A DNA stretch of 64,000 nt from an uncultured Alistipes sp. (GTDB lineage: Bacteria > Bacteroidota > Bacteroidia > Bacteroidales > Rikenellaceae): NCBI GenBank assembly GCA_910587675.1, contig CAJUMU010000004.1, forward strand, positions 71,232 through 135,231, read 5' to 3'. The notes beneath the pieces were generated by a model that was not told the DNA's origin, made no database searches, and worked only from the letters and a program-made list of their open reading frames with translations. Both the position numbers and the translations under genes were made by a program. Below, in pieces: positions 52,284 through 60,742 of this stretch. Within the stretch, counting starts at the first letter, position 1; each line of letters begins with the position of its first letter.

Positions 52284-53708
52284 ATGACCGCAATAGTGAA
52301 CAAAACTTTGCTCGCATTACTGCTCATCATCTTCTCTATCCCGACGGCACATGCCCAAAAAAGCCCGAAACCCAAGAAACCCAAACGTCTGAGCGTCAAA
52401 CAGCAGTTGACAATCGAGCGTATGCGGGCCGATTCGCTCGCCGCGCTGGTCGACGAATACCGCGATCGCGAAGACCGACTCGCGAACAACCGCCGAGCCG
52501 CACAGGCGACGAACGAAAAGCCGATCCGAAACGAAACGACATACATCGCTTACACGCCCGAACGCGCCGACTCACTGGCCGAACTGCTGCACCTGCAACA
52601 CTCCGACGACGCCTTTCAACGCTTCTTCGACGACTATATATGCGAACCTGCCGAGGTAATCGGCGACGAGGATTTGGATTCGTTGTATGCCGAACGTCTG
52701 AAGAAGATGGTGTCGCCCATACACCTGCCCTACAATCCGCTGGTGCGCTCGTACATAAAACGTTACACCGATTCGTCGGGCCTCATGAGCCGCGTGCTCG
52801 CCCTATCGAAGTACTATTTCCCCATGATCGACGAGGAGTTGCTCAAGGCGGGTCTGCCCGTCGAACTGCACGCCATGGCGATAATCGAATCGGCATTGCA
52901 GGCAAAGGCATATTCGCGAGCGGGAGCGGCGGGGCTGTGGCAATTCATACCCACCACTGCGAAAGCCTACGGATTGGAGATAAACTCGATGGTCGACGAG
53001 CGTTACGACGCCGTAAAATCGACCAAAGCGGCTTGCCGCTACATGAAAAACCTCTATGACATGTACGACGACTGGAGTCTGGCGATCGCGGCGTACAACT
53101 GCGGCCCGGGCAACGTCAACAAGGCCATAGCGCGCACGGGAGGCAATCCCCGATCGTTCTGGGACGTTTACGACCATCTGCCCCGCGAGACGCGAGGTTA
53201 CGTTCCCGCCTTCATCGCCGCGTCGTACGCTTACGCCTATCATCGGGCTCACGACATAGCATGCGACGAACCGCCGATGCCCATAGCCGTGGATACGGTG
53301 CACGTGGACAGATTGCTGCATCTGGATCAGGTGGCATCCACCATCGACGTGGATTCGGCCGCGCTGCGACTGCTCAATCCGCAATACAAACTCGACATAA
53401 TACCCGCAGGCAACAAGAGCTACACGCTCGTATTGCCCGCCAACCGCGTATCGCAGTACGTCATGAATCGGGATTCGATATTCGCCAAGGATTCGCTATA
53501 CCTCAAAGAGTATCTCGATCCGGCCAACATCGACAAGGCAAAAGCCGCGACGACGGGCACGACGTACTACACGATCAAGAAGGGCGACACGCTGGGTGCC
53601 ATCGCGCGCCGCTACCACGTCACCACAACGCAGATCATGCGTTGGAACAACATAACCGATCCTCGCAGACTCAGCATCGGCCGACGTTTGAGGATCGAAC
53701 AACGATAG
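52284..53708 (+). CDS. mltD: membrane-bound lytic transglycosylase with LysM domain
   Basis: MltD-type enzymes cleave peptidoglycan to anhydromuropeptides. The 474-residue protein has a signal peptide (ending THAQ), an SLT domain with catalytic Glu202 in AMAIIESALQAKAYSRAGA, followed by GLWQFIPTTAKAYGL and AIAAYNCGPGNVNKAI, and one C-terminal LysM (YYTIKKGDTLGAIARRYHVT). The ATG lies 2 bp after the DUF5683 stop, and mnmE follows by 4 bp. Confidence 0.94.
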   Translation: MTAIVNKTLLALLLIIFSIPTAHAQKSPKPKKPKRLSVKQQLTIERMRADSLAALVDEYRDREDRLANNRRAAQATNEKPIRNETTYIAYTPERADSLAELLHLQHSDDAFQRFFDDYICEPAEVIGDEDLDSLYAERLKKMVSPIHLPYNPLVRSYIKRYTDSSGLMSRVLALSKYYFPMIDEELLKAGLPVELHAMAIIESALQAKAYSRAGAAGLWQFIPTTAKAYGLEINSMVDERYDAVKSTKAACRYMKNLYDMYDDWSLAIAAYNCGPGNVNKAIARTGGNPRSFWDVYDHLPRETRGYVPAFIAASYAYAYHRAHDIACDEPPMPIAVDTVHVDRLLHLDQVASTIDVDSAALRLLNPQYKLDIIPAGNKSYTLVLPANRVSQYVMNRDSIFAKDSLYLKEYLDPANIDKAKAATTGTTYYTIKKGDTLGAIARRYHVTTTQIMRWNNITDPRRLSIGRRLRIEQR

Positions 53709-53712
53709 AGCC

Positions 53713-55104
53713 ATGCAAGCGGAGAGAATCTTCGGCGCCGACGACACCATAGTGGCCCCCGCCACCCCGACGGGCGGCGCGATCTGTATCATACGCTTGA
53801 GCGGACCGCGAGCCATAGAGTTATGCGACGGCATATTCGACGGACGCAGCACATTGGCCAACGCCGCGACGGCGACGGTTCATTACGGCAACATAGTCGA
53901 CGGCGACGAGGCGATAGACGACGTTTTGATCGCGGTGTTCCGCGCGCCGCACTCCTACACGGGCGAGGACTCGGTAGAGATCTCGGCGCACGGATCGTCC
54001 TACGTCGTGGGACGCATACTCTCGCTGCTGGTATCGCACGGAGCGCGTGCTGCCGAAGCGGGCGAGTTCACGCGGCGTGCGTTCATGAACAGTCGAATGG
54101 ATCTCTCGCAGGCCGAAGCTGTCGCCGACATAATAGCCTCGGACTCGCGAGCTTCGCACGCCATAGCCGCGACGCAGATGCGCGGCGGATATTCGGAGGA
54201 GTTGCGCGCATTGCGCGACGAATTGCTGCACATCACCTCGCTTCTGGAGTTGGAACTCGATTTTTCGGAAGAGGACGTCGAGTTCGCCGACCGCGCCGAG
54301 CTCCTCGGTCTGTTGCGCCGCATACGCGACAAAGTATCCGCTTTGGCCGACTCGTTCGAAGCGGGAAATGTCATGAAGCAGGGCGTTACGGTGGCCATAG
54401 CGGGACGGCCGAACGTCGGCAAAAGCACATTGCTCAACCGTTTGTCGGGCGAAGAGCGGGCAATGGTGTCGGACATAGCGGGCACCACGCGCGATACCGT
54501 CGAGGCCGAGATAAACATCGACGGACTCATATACCGATTCATCGACACCGCGGGAATACGCCACACCGACGATCGGTTGGAGCAGATGGGTATCCGTCGC
54601 ACCGAGCAGGCGTTGCGCAAAGCGCGCGTCGTCCTTTGGCTCAGCGACGACGGAGTGTTTGCGGACGACGGAATAATCGATTCGGGATCGGACGACGATA
54701 GAAAGATATATCGGATAATCACCAAATCCGACTTGAACAGCGACACATCGGGCGCGGATACCACGTCGAGCCCCTCGACGACCGACTCCCCCGCTCCCAT
54801 ACGCATCTCGGCCAAAACGGGCGAAGGCATGGATATGCTCATCGCGGCGCTCAGGTCGACGGTCGACACCGACGCCGCCTACAACGGCAACGTAATAGTC
54901 TCGAACCAACGTCACTACGACGCTTTATGCCACGCGCGCGAAGCGTTGGATTCCGCCCTCACGGCAATGAATGCCCAATTACCGACCGACCTTTTGAGCG
55001 AAGACATTCGCCAAGTCATGCACCATCTCGGCACGATTACGGGCGAAATCACCTCCGACGACATACTGAAATCCATATTTTCGAATTTCTGCATCGGTAA
55101 ATAA
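53713..55104 (+). CDS. mnmE: tRNA modification GTPase MnmE (TrmE)
   Basis: MnmE with MnmG makes the 5-(carboxy)aminomethyl group on U34 of certain tRNAs. The 463-residue protein has the folate-binding N-domain (SYTGEDSVEISAHGS), a G domain with GRPNVGKSTLLN at 231-242 and DTAGIRHTDD, and the conserved C-terminal FCIGK carrying the catalytic-type Cys. Its last codons, TTCTGCATCGGTAAATAA, correspond to the trmE 3' end used as attB by elements such as SGI1. AT-rich foreign DNA begins right after the stop. Confidence 0.97.
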   Translation: MQAERIFGADDTIVAPATPTGGAICIIRLSGPRAIELCDGIFDGRSTLANAATATVHYGNIVDGDEAIDDVLIAVFRAPHSYTGEDSVEISAHGSSYVVGRILSLLVSHGARAAEAGEFTRRAFMNSRMDLSQAEAVADIIASDSRASHAIAATQMRGGYSEELRALRDELLHITSLLELELDFSEEDVEFADRAELLGLLRRIRDKVSALADSFEAGNVMKQGVTVAIAGRPNVGKSTLLNRLSGEERAMVSDIAGTTRDTVEAEINIDGLIYRFIDTAGIRHTDDRLEQMGIRRTEQALRKARVVLWLSDDGVFADDGIIDSGSDDDRKIYRIITKSDLNSDTSGADTTSSPSTTDSPAPIRISAKTGEGMDMLIAALRSTVDTDAAYNGNVIVSNQRHYDALCHAREALDSALTAMNAQLPTDLLSEDIRQVMHHLGTITGEITSDDILKSIFSNFCIGK

Positions 55105-55619
55105 CCTAATCGTTTTATTATCAATACATTACATAAAGATACGCCATAAATTATTGGCTATAATTAGGTTAGGGTATTTTCTCTTCCTTTCTTTTGTTTA
55201 CCGCATTTTCCGTGCATTTGCAGATGTTTTCTATAGTTTTGTCCCCCGTTTGTTCCTTGAAGGTCAGGCGGGGGACAAATTCTTGTCCCTCAGTGAAGTA
55301 TGAACATTCATCCCTGCAAAATCGGGCAAAACCATAGGAAATGAGTATTTTACAAAGGCATATTAGACTTTGCATTTGCAAATACACCTAGGCTATAACA
55401 TTGATATATAACAACATACAAATAGACTACATTATACCACAAATTATCGACGATGAAGTTCTATTTAGAATATCCGAATAATATTCTTGTTGCTATTTCT
55501 GTAAATGCAACTGACATCTCATCCGTGCCAGTTGCATCTCACTTTGTCAATGTGTACTTCTCGAACGCTTACACTCATCGTTAGCGTTGATTTAGTCATT
55601 TTGATAACATTTAATTATT
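55105..55619. other. left end of the defence island (attL-like region)
   Basis: About 515 bp of AT-rich DNA without a gene, from the mnmE stop to the first island gene. At 55237-55290 there are repeated GTCCC motifs in both orientations: TTTTGTCCCCCGTTTGT (55237-55253), GGGGGACAAA (55270-55279) and TTGTCCCT shortly after. The same 17-mer occurs at 62668-62684 at the other end. An open frame at 55169-55387 has no family features. Confidence 0.55.
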
Positions 55620-56654
55620 TTATTCGTTTCCAAGACTCTCTATCTCCTTTGAAATTAATTTATACTTAGCCCGTATCTCTTCTCGTTGATAGAAATCCAA
55701 CAAATCTACCTTACTGAGGTAGCCGTCTTCTAAATATTTCATTAAGTACTGCTGATTAAATTCAATTGACAAAAGGCTCTTCTCTATATTTTTCAGTATC
55801 TGAAGATTATTCTTGATATTGTTTTTTACCAGCATTTCAATATTCTGTATATCACGGATGTCTTTCAGCAAACGCTGTATTAGCATATTTACAAAATCTA
55901 CCTCTATATTCTTCCCATCCTTTCTTAAAGCCAGTCTACGAGCAAAATTGTAAGCAATAGCTAAATTATGATAATCTGAAGCCTCATAATCAATAATACA
56001 AATAAACCCGATATTATCAATGTATGAAACCCCATCCACAGACCGCTGAATAGAAGCATCTGCTAGTGTCTTATCAAAAACAATAATACTCGCATTAGCA
56101 CCACGATTCACTGTAGTCTCTAGCAACTGGCTCCATGCAGTATCATATTTATTAGATGCAATATCTAGTGAATCAACATCACCCAATTTGATACTTTTGT
56201 CAAACTTACATTCTATAGCTACTTTCTTTCCACTATTTTCGCCACCTACATAAGCCAGAATATCACCAGTCTTGTTATTCTTCAATAAACCTTTCGATGT
56301 TCCAGATAATGAAACTACATCTCCAAGATGGAAGTTATCGATGTAGGTTTCAAGAAACTCTAAGATATCATTCTCGGCGGCAACGCCCTTAATTGCAGTC
56401 TTATGGAAAATCTCTTGCTTCATATCAAATAGAAGTTTTAAATTTTCCAGTTGTACCCCAAGGTCATCAGTTGTCTTAGAAAGAAAAGCCGAAAATCTAT
56501 CCTCCATTGTTGCTAGTACACCTATACGAATAGCACGCAATAAAGCTGTTTCTCTTTCATTCTCTGGAAGGGAGATAAAAAAACGATAAACAAGCTCATC
56601 CGATATCTCAAAGCTATCAACTTGGATGCGCTGAAGTTTGTGATCTATACGCAT
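55620..56654 (-). CDS. PD-(D/E)XK nuclease-like protein of the SIR2-HerA cassette
   Basis: This 344-residue protein is not a family I can name. Its middle has a restriction-endonuclease-like signature: helix ENDILEFLETYI (94-105), D131 in GDILAYV, then E148-C149-K150 in VAIECKFD, spaced as D-x16-ExK, and a following amphipathic helix (YDTAWSQLLETTV). The N-terminus (about 90 residues) and C-terminus (about 110 residues, heptad-like LLKNNIKN) are helical, perhaps for oligomerisation or HerA binding. It lacks membrane segments. It begins 3 bp after the KTSC gene and is the last gene of the cassette. NurA-type nucleases partner HerA in archaea, so it may be the HerA-linked nuclease. Confidence 0.7.
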   Translation of the reverse strand: MRIDHKLQRIQVDSFEISDELVYRFFISLPENERETALLRAIRIGVLATMEDRFSAFLSKTTDDLGVQLENLKLLFDMKQEIFHKTAIKGVAAENDILEFLETYIDNFHLGDVVSLSGTSKGLLKNNKTGDILAYVGGENSGKKVAIECKFDKSIKLGDVDSLDIASNKYDTAWSQLLETTVNRGANASIIVFDKTLADASIQRSVDGVSYIDNIGFICIIDYEASDYHNLAIAYNFARRLALRKDGKNIEVDFVNMLIQRLLKDIRDIQNIEMLVKNNIKNNLQILKNIEKSLLSIEFNQQYLMKYLEDGYLSKVDLLDFYQREEIRAKYKLISKEIESLGNE

Positions 56655-56657
56655 ACC

Positions 56658-56870
56658 TTATATTTTAGTGTAACGGTAGCCTCCTTTTTTTATATAAACA
56701 TTAAGGAATTTACCATGTGAATCAGCAGCCATCAATCCATCATAAACACTTTGTGGTACATCATAATATTGATAAACTGCGCCACTTAAAAACTCAATTT
56801 CTAAAACCAGATTGTCAGGGTCATAACCAATCGAAGCAATGTTCGAAGATGATACATATTGTCTTTCCAT
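56658..56870 (-). CDS. KTSC-domain protein
   Basis: The 70-residue protein is a single KTSC domain: start MERQYVSSSNIASIGYD, then LVLEIEFLSGAVYQYYDVPQ, VYDGLMAADSHGKFLNVYI and a terminal GGYRY. The domain is found alone or fused in phage, lysyl-tRNA synthetase and nuclease contexts; its biochemical role is not established. Its position, 13 bp after herA and 3 bp before the nuclease-like gene, places it inside the operon as a likely adaptor, inhibitor or nucleic-acid-binding part (inference). Confidence 0.85.
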   Translation of the reverse strand: MERQYVSSSNIASIGYDPDNLVLEIEFLSGAVYQYYDVPQSVYDGLMAADSHGKFLNVYIKKGGYRYTKI

Positions 56871-56883
56871 ATACTTTAAAATA

Positions 56884-58749
56884 TTATAAATTAATTTGTT
56901 GTAATCTCCATGCTTTTATAATGTTCTGAAATTCGTCATCTGTAATATCTAAGTTATTATTCCAAGCACCTTTCCCTTTTTCGTCTGAAGCCACAATAGG
57001 GTCATTACTGTCTGGCCTATTATTTTTGTCAGGGAATGTAATAATTGTTCTCATAGGCATCCTTACCGCTTCACCAACAATAATGGATTCACCAGTCTTC
57101 AGGATTGGAAGCATATTCACCAAATTAGAAAGATTATCTGAAATAGTATTTGCTATTATACCTCTGTCATTAGAGTTTGTCAAGCGCAAAGCTATCGTTG
57201 TACCACATTGAGATAAAATAGTTGGGTCAATCTCCGAAGGACGCTGGCTTACAATCATAGCGCTGATGCCATATTTACGTCCTTCCTTTACCAAACGACG
57301 CACTACTTTGGATGCTCTGCTATTATTGTCACTTCCAAGATAATTGTGAGCCTCTTCCATTACTATCAATAGAGGACGTTTCCTGCCTCCTTGTTTAAGA
57401 TTGCGCGCCCAAAACATAGAGTCATACATGACACGCAAAAGAATTCCTATAATATCATGCAAAATTCCACTTGGTACTCCTGAAACATCAAAAACAGAAA
57501 GAGTTTTCTCTCCCATCCAAAGCTTCAGCAGTGAATGGATATCATTTGTTATATTTCCATCTGAACTTGGAATAAAACCTTCCGGTTTTAAGACAAAATC
57601 AAAACGAGGATCTGCCATTTTTGCCTGTAATGCAAGCAACTGCCTTCTCAAATTCATTGTAGCTGCAGATAAGAATATCTTTGATTGCTGTTGCTCCTTA
57701 TATTGGGGCAGTACAAATGGGTTTATTGATCCAGTCATTTTACTTCCGTCTTCTTTCGTCGCGAAAGCCTCTGTTGTCGCAACCTCATCAAAATCCTTAT
57801 CAATAGCACATATTTTCTGTCCTGTTCCCGTACAGGAATGTGTTGCAAACATCGACCTATATAAATAAAGAAATAAACGTTGCAAACTGAAAGGCACAGG
57901 TGTATCTGCTGTTATATTATCAGCATTAAGATATGAGAACAAGCATGGGTTCTTCTCTATTGTAAGCTTCTTAAGTTTGAGAATAAGTTCTGAGAGCGGA
58001 AATCGGTCATTATCTTGAATATCACCAAAAGCAAAGCTTACGAATTCATCAAAGCTCATGGCCCAAAATGGCACAACAAGTTTCTTGTCCGTACGATCTT
58101 CCGGTATTGTTCTAAATATATTAGCTCTACTTTTAAAGGTTTTACCATACTCACCATGAATATCAACAAGAATAATTCTAGAAGAGGGAAAAACAGTAGA
58201 ATCTATTAGAGTGTTAACAAGCCCTGCCACAGTTGTTGATTTACCGGTTCCTGTAGAACCAACAATACAACTATGTCTAGTCACCAACCTATTGATATCT
58301 ATTAGAGCTGGAATATTCTCCGCTCCAGAAATAGTGCCTACAGGCACAAACTCGGCGCCTTTATCACGACCATATATATTCACAAGGTCTTCTTCTGTAA
58401 CAATATGTACCTCATCATCTATCATAGGGTATTGTGATATACCTCTTTCAAATGGCTGACCTTTTGCGCCCTCTCCCACGAGTTGTACAGTCATCCACCT
58501 TAATCCCGTATTGGTATCGTCTTTCATGGACTTGGGTACTGCATCAGCCCCTACCTGTACAATGGAGCCATACAAGTTAACAAAGCCCTGTGGTATTTTC
58601 ACAAAACCACCTACTTGTCCAACCTTATAACCATTTCCGTAAATATATGAAATAGTTGAGTTGAGTGACGGGTATAACTGTACAGAAACATTTGTGCCAG
58701 AAATACTTCTAACAGCTCCTATAATTGCAGGATTACTTTTTGTCTGCAT
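56884..58749 (-). CDS. herA: HerA-type DNA translocase ATPase (defence)
   Basis: The 621-residue ATPase has the HerA-ATP-synthase barrel-like N-domain (GAVRSISGTNVSVQL), Walker A GSTGTGKST at 164-172, a Walker B with the HerA-type double acid (RPLLIVMEEAHNYL near 445), and the C-terminal arginine-finger region (SQRPSEIDPTILSQCGTTIALRLTN). HerA hexamers pump DNA and in defence systems scaffold effectors such as SIR2. The start overlaps the end of the SIR2 gene by 17 bp. Strongly AT-rich. Confidence 0.93.
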   Translation of the reverse strand: MQTKSNPAIIGAVRSISGTNVSVQLYPSLNSTISYIYGNGYKVGQVGGFVKIPQGFVNLYGSIVQVGADAVPKSMKDDTNTGLRWMTVQLVGEGAKGQPFERGISQYPMIDDEVHIVTEEDLVNIYGRDKGAEFVPVGTISGAENIPALIDINRLVTRHSCIVGSTGTGKSTTVAGLVNTLIDSTVFPSSRIILVDIHGEYGKTFKSRANIFRTIPEDRTDKKLVVPFWAMSFDEFVSFAFGDIQDNDRFPLSELILKLKKLTIEKNPCLFSYLNADNITADTPVPFSLQRLFLYLYRSMFATHSCTGTGQKICAIDKDFDEVATTEAFATKEDGSKMTGSINPFVLPQYKEQQQSKIFLSAATMNLRRQLLALQAKMADPRFDFVLKPEGFIPSSDGNITNDIHSLLKLWMGEKTLSVFDVSGVPSGILHDIIGILLRVMYDSMFWARNLKQGGRKRPLLIVMEEAHNYLGSDNNSRASKVVRRLVKEGRKYGISAMIVSQRPSEIDPTILSQCGTTIALRLTNSNDRGIIANTISDNLSNLVNMLPILKTGESIIVGEAVRMPMRTIITFPDKNNRPDSNDPIVASDEKGKGAWNNNLDITDDEFQNIIKAWRLQQINL

Positions 58750-59905
58750 CTGGATGATCTCCTATTAATTCTGAAAGGAAGGAAGTAAAAGAGGCGAAAT
58801 CCCCGAAAGATACGCGATCATCAACCTTCTTAAAGTTAAAATTCACAAATTCATTCTTTTCATCTATAAACTTTGACCATTCACGGCGCTGAGCACCAAT
58901 CACAGCCTCTTCATCATGCCAAATACTGAGGTTAGGACGCTCCAATGCTTTTTTTACAGCTTCTGGTGCTACCAATGTACCAGAAGCATCTTTTTTCATC
59001 TTCCCATACATTAATGCCACTACATTTGCACTCTGATTTACTTTCAGAGCATTAATAATAGTGTCATTGATATGTTCATCACCAAATGAATAACCACAAA
59101 CAAATAATACGGCATGAGGTTTTAATAGAAAACTTGTCAATCTGTCAGACATAGCTAAGAATGGCATCTTTCTACTTTGATCGTATTTCAGTTTGGAAGG
59201 GTATATCAGTTCTGGAGAGCCTGCTATGCCTTTAGACACTCTATAAACTCTTCCCGACATAGTTTTCCAATTTACTGAACCGTGCAATTTCCACACTCTT
59301 GCCCAATAATTGGGTAACTCATTTTCTTCTACTGAATGAATATCAAAGAATGGGTATCTTGAACCAGAGAATCCATCAAAGAATGGTACATTTTGCTCTT
59401 CTAAAGCCTGCTCTAACAACAAATCATAGTTGGTTGTAAATATTTCCACTGGAACAACACGATCGATAGAACTCACCCACCTTGCAAGTCTTCGATACGA
59501 ATTATCTCCATCAGGTAAGTCCTTTGTCACCGCATCTGCTATTGTATTGCAGATTTCTGTTTCTAAGTTATTTAATTCACTTTCCGTAAACCCTCTTACT
59601 GTGCCACCACCTGTTGAAACTTCTTTCATAGATCGAATATAAGTAAGAATATCTTCCAAATTAGAAGTATCTCTATCAGCCTTTTTCAACTCTTCAATCA
59701 GTCTCTTATATGGTGTGGTAGGAGTATCTGTAGCATGTGCGTCGTTGATAATCTTGGTTAAACCCGCCATATCTGGTAACAGGGGGGCTCCTGTTATTCT
59801 AACAGACAAAGGACAACCTGCCGCAAGAAGAAAGCCAAGTGGAGACTTATCTTGTGACAATAACAATCTCAAACTTCTCAAATGTCTTATTTGATCGTGA
59901 TTCAT
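58733..59905 (-). CDS. SIR2-domain effector (probable NADase)
   Basis: The 390-residue protein has the SIR2-like defence fold: FLLAAGCPLS near residue 25 for NAD binding, IFTTNYDLLLEQAL with N159 and D161, KLHGSVNW with the likely catalytic His208, and VCGYSFGDEHIND at 269-281. SIR2 effectors kill infected cells by hydrolysing NAD+. In SIR2-HerA (Nezha-type) systems SIR2 assembles on the HerA hexamer. It is the first gene of the four-gene unit, 114 bp after the RloB-like gene, and could have its own weak promoter there. Confidence 0.88.
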   Translation of the reverse strand: MNHDQIRHLRSLRLLLSQDKSPLGFLLAAGCPLSVRITGAPLLPDMAGLTKIINDAHATDTPTTPYKRLIEELKKADRDTSNLEDILTYIRSMKEVSTGGGTVRGFTESELNNLETEICNTIADAVTKDLPDGDNSYRRLARWVSSIDRVVPVEIFTTNYDLLLEQALEEQNVPFFDGFSGSRYPFFDIHSVEENELPNYWARVWKLHGSVNWKTMSGRVYRVSKGIAGSPELIYPSKLKYDQSRKMPFLAMSDRLTSFLLKPHAVLFVCGYSFGDEHINDTIINALKVNQSANVVALMYGKMKKDASGTLVAPEAVKKALERPNLSIWHDEEAVIGAQRREWSKFIDEKNEFVNFNFKKVDDRVSFGDFASFTSFLSELIGDHPDADKK

Positions 59906-60019
59906 ATTTCTTCTATTTTTTAACCTTTAATTTTCCCAAATGCCTCTCACTATTTCATTTGAAGGGACTTCAATATCTTAAACTAAAATAAAAAGTTAAC
60001 TGTTTATTTGATTAAATTG

Positions 60020-60730
60020 TTAATTCTCATCTATTTTAGATATCAGCTCATTATTCAAACCCTCATCCTTACCTAACAATTGTCTTACAAGTCGATAAAC
60101 TGTCGTACAGGGATTGTGATTGGCATAACGGGTGTCAGAAGCGTATTGAAGGTGCTTTGCCTCTGCATATCGTATGGCGTAATCCATTGAACCATAGGTA
60201 GTCATTATCATATAATTGTTAGGATCTTTTTTGGCGTATCTGTACTTTTTCTTCGATTTATATTTGGGAGAAGTATTTACGGCTGCTGAAATCTTCTCTT
60301 CGTAATCCTTTCGAGACACTCCTGTTGTCACATTCTGAAAATGATACAGATACCACAATTCGAATGCTTCATTACTCCAGGCTATCTCAATGCCATTTTT
60401 TTGTCCCATCACAATAGCTTCGTTGAAATCCTTTGCAGGAAATTCATCCTTATCGAAAACAGCCCAAACACGGTCATAGTTATTCTTGTTTTTAAGGTCA
60501 ATGGCCTTCTCTACAACATCTTTTGTTCCACGCCCAAGCCCTTTAACCTCGATGTCATATACAATTACCCCCTGCTGCTTTTCGGCAAAAGCTTCAAAGT
60601 AATTAGGTTCAGTCTTTGTACCTTCGCACACAATCAACACAGAGCAGCGTATGACTTTCTGTTCTCTTTTTTGCGATTGCCTCCTAAATTTTGAAGAAGC
60701 ATTGTCTATCTTTATTTTCTTTGCTGCCAT
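60020..60730 (-). CDS. RloB-like TOPRIM-fold protein (AbiLii type)
   Basis: The 236-residue protein matches the RloB family: VLIVCEGTKTEPNYFEAF (TOPRIM-like Glu motif at about residue 33), DRVWAVFDKDEFP (DxD at about 94), and SNEAFELWYLYHF. TOPRIM-type folds act as nucleases or RNases. Paired with an AAA_15 ATPase, as here 12 bp downstream of it, this is the arrangement of the AbiL abortive-infection system and related RloA/RloB pairs. Lys-rich N-terminus; AT-rich codon use. Confidence 0.88.
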   Translation of the reverse strand: MAAKKIKIDNASSKFRRQSQKREQKVIRCSVLIVCEGTKTEPNYFEAFAEKQQGVIVYDIEVKGLGRGTKDVVEKAIDLKNKNNYDRVWAVFDKDEFPAKDFNEAIVMGQKNGIEIAWSNEAFELWYLYHFQNVTTGVSRKDYEEKISAAVNTSPKYKSKKKYRYAKKDPNNYMIMTTYGSMDYAIRYAEAKHLQYASDTRYANHNPCTTVYRLVRQLLGKDEGLNNELISKIDEN

Positions 60731-60742
60731 AGTCTTACATTA

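Noticed and set aside
55169..55387. 72-codon minus-strand frame in the left island end
   Set aside because: It runs through the GTCCC motif array and has no recognisable protein pattern.
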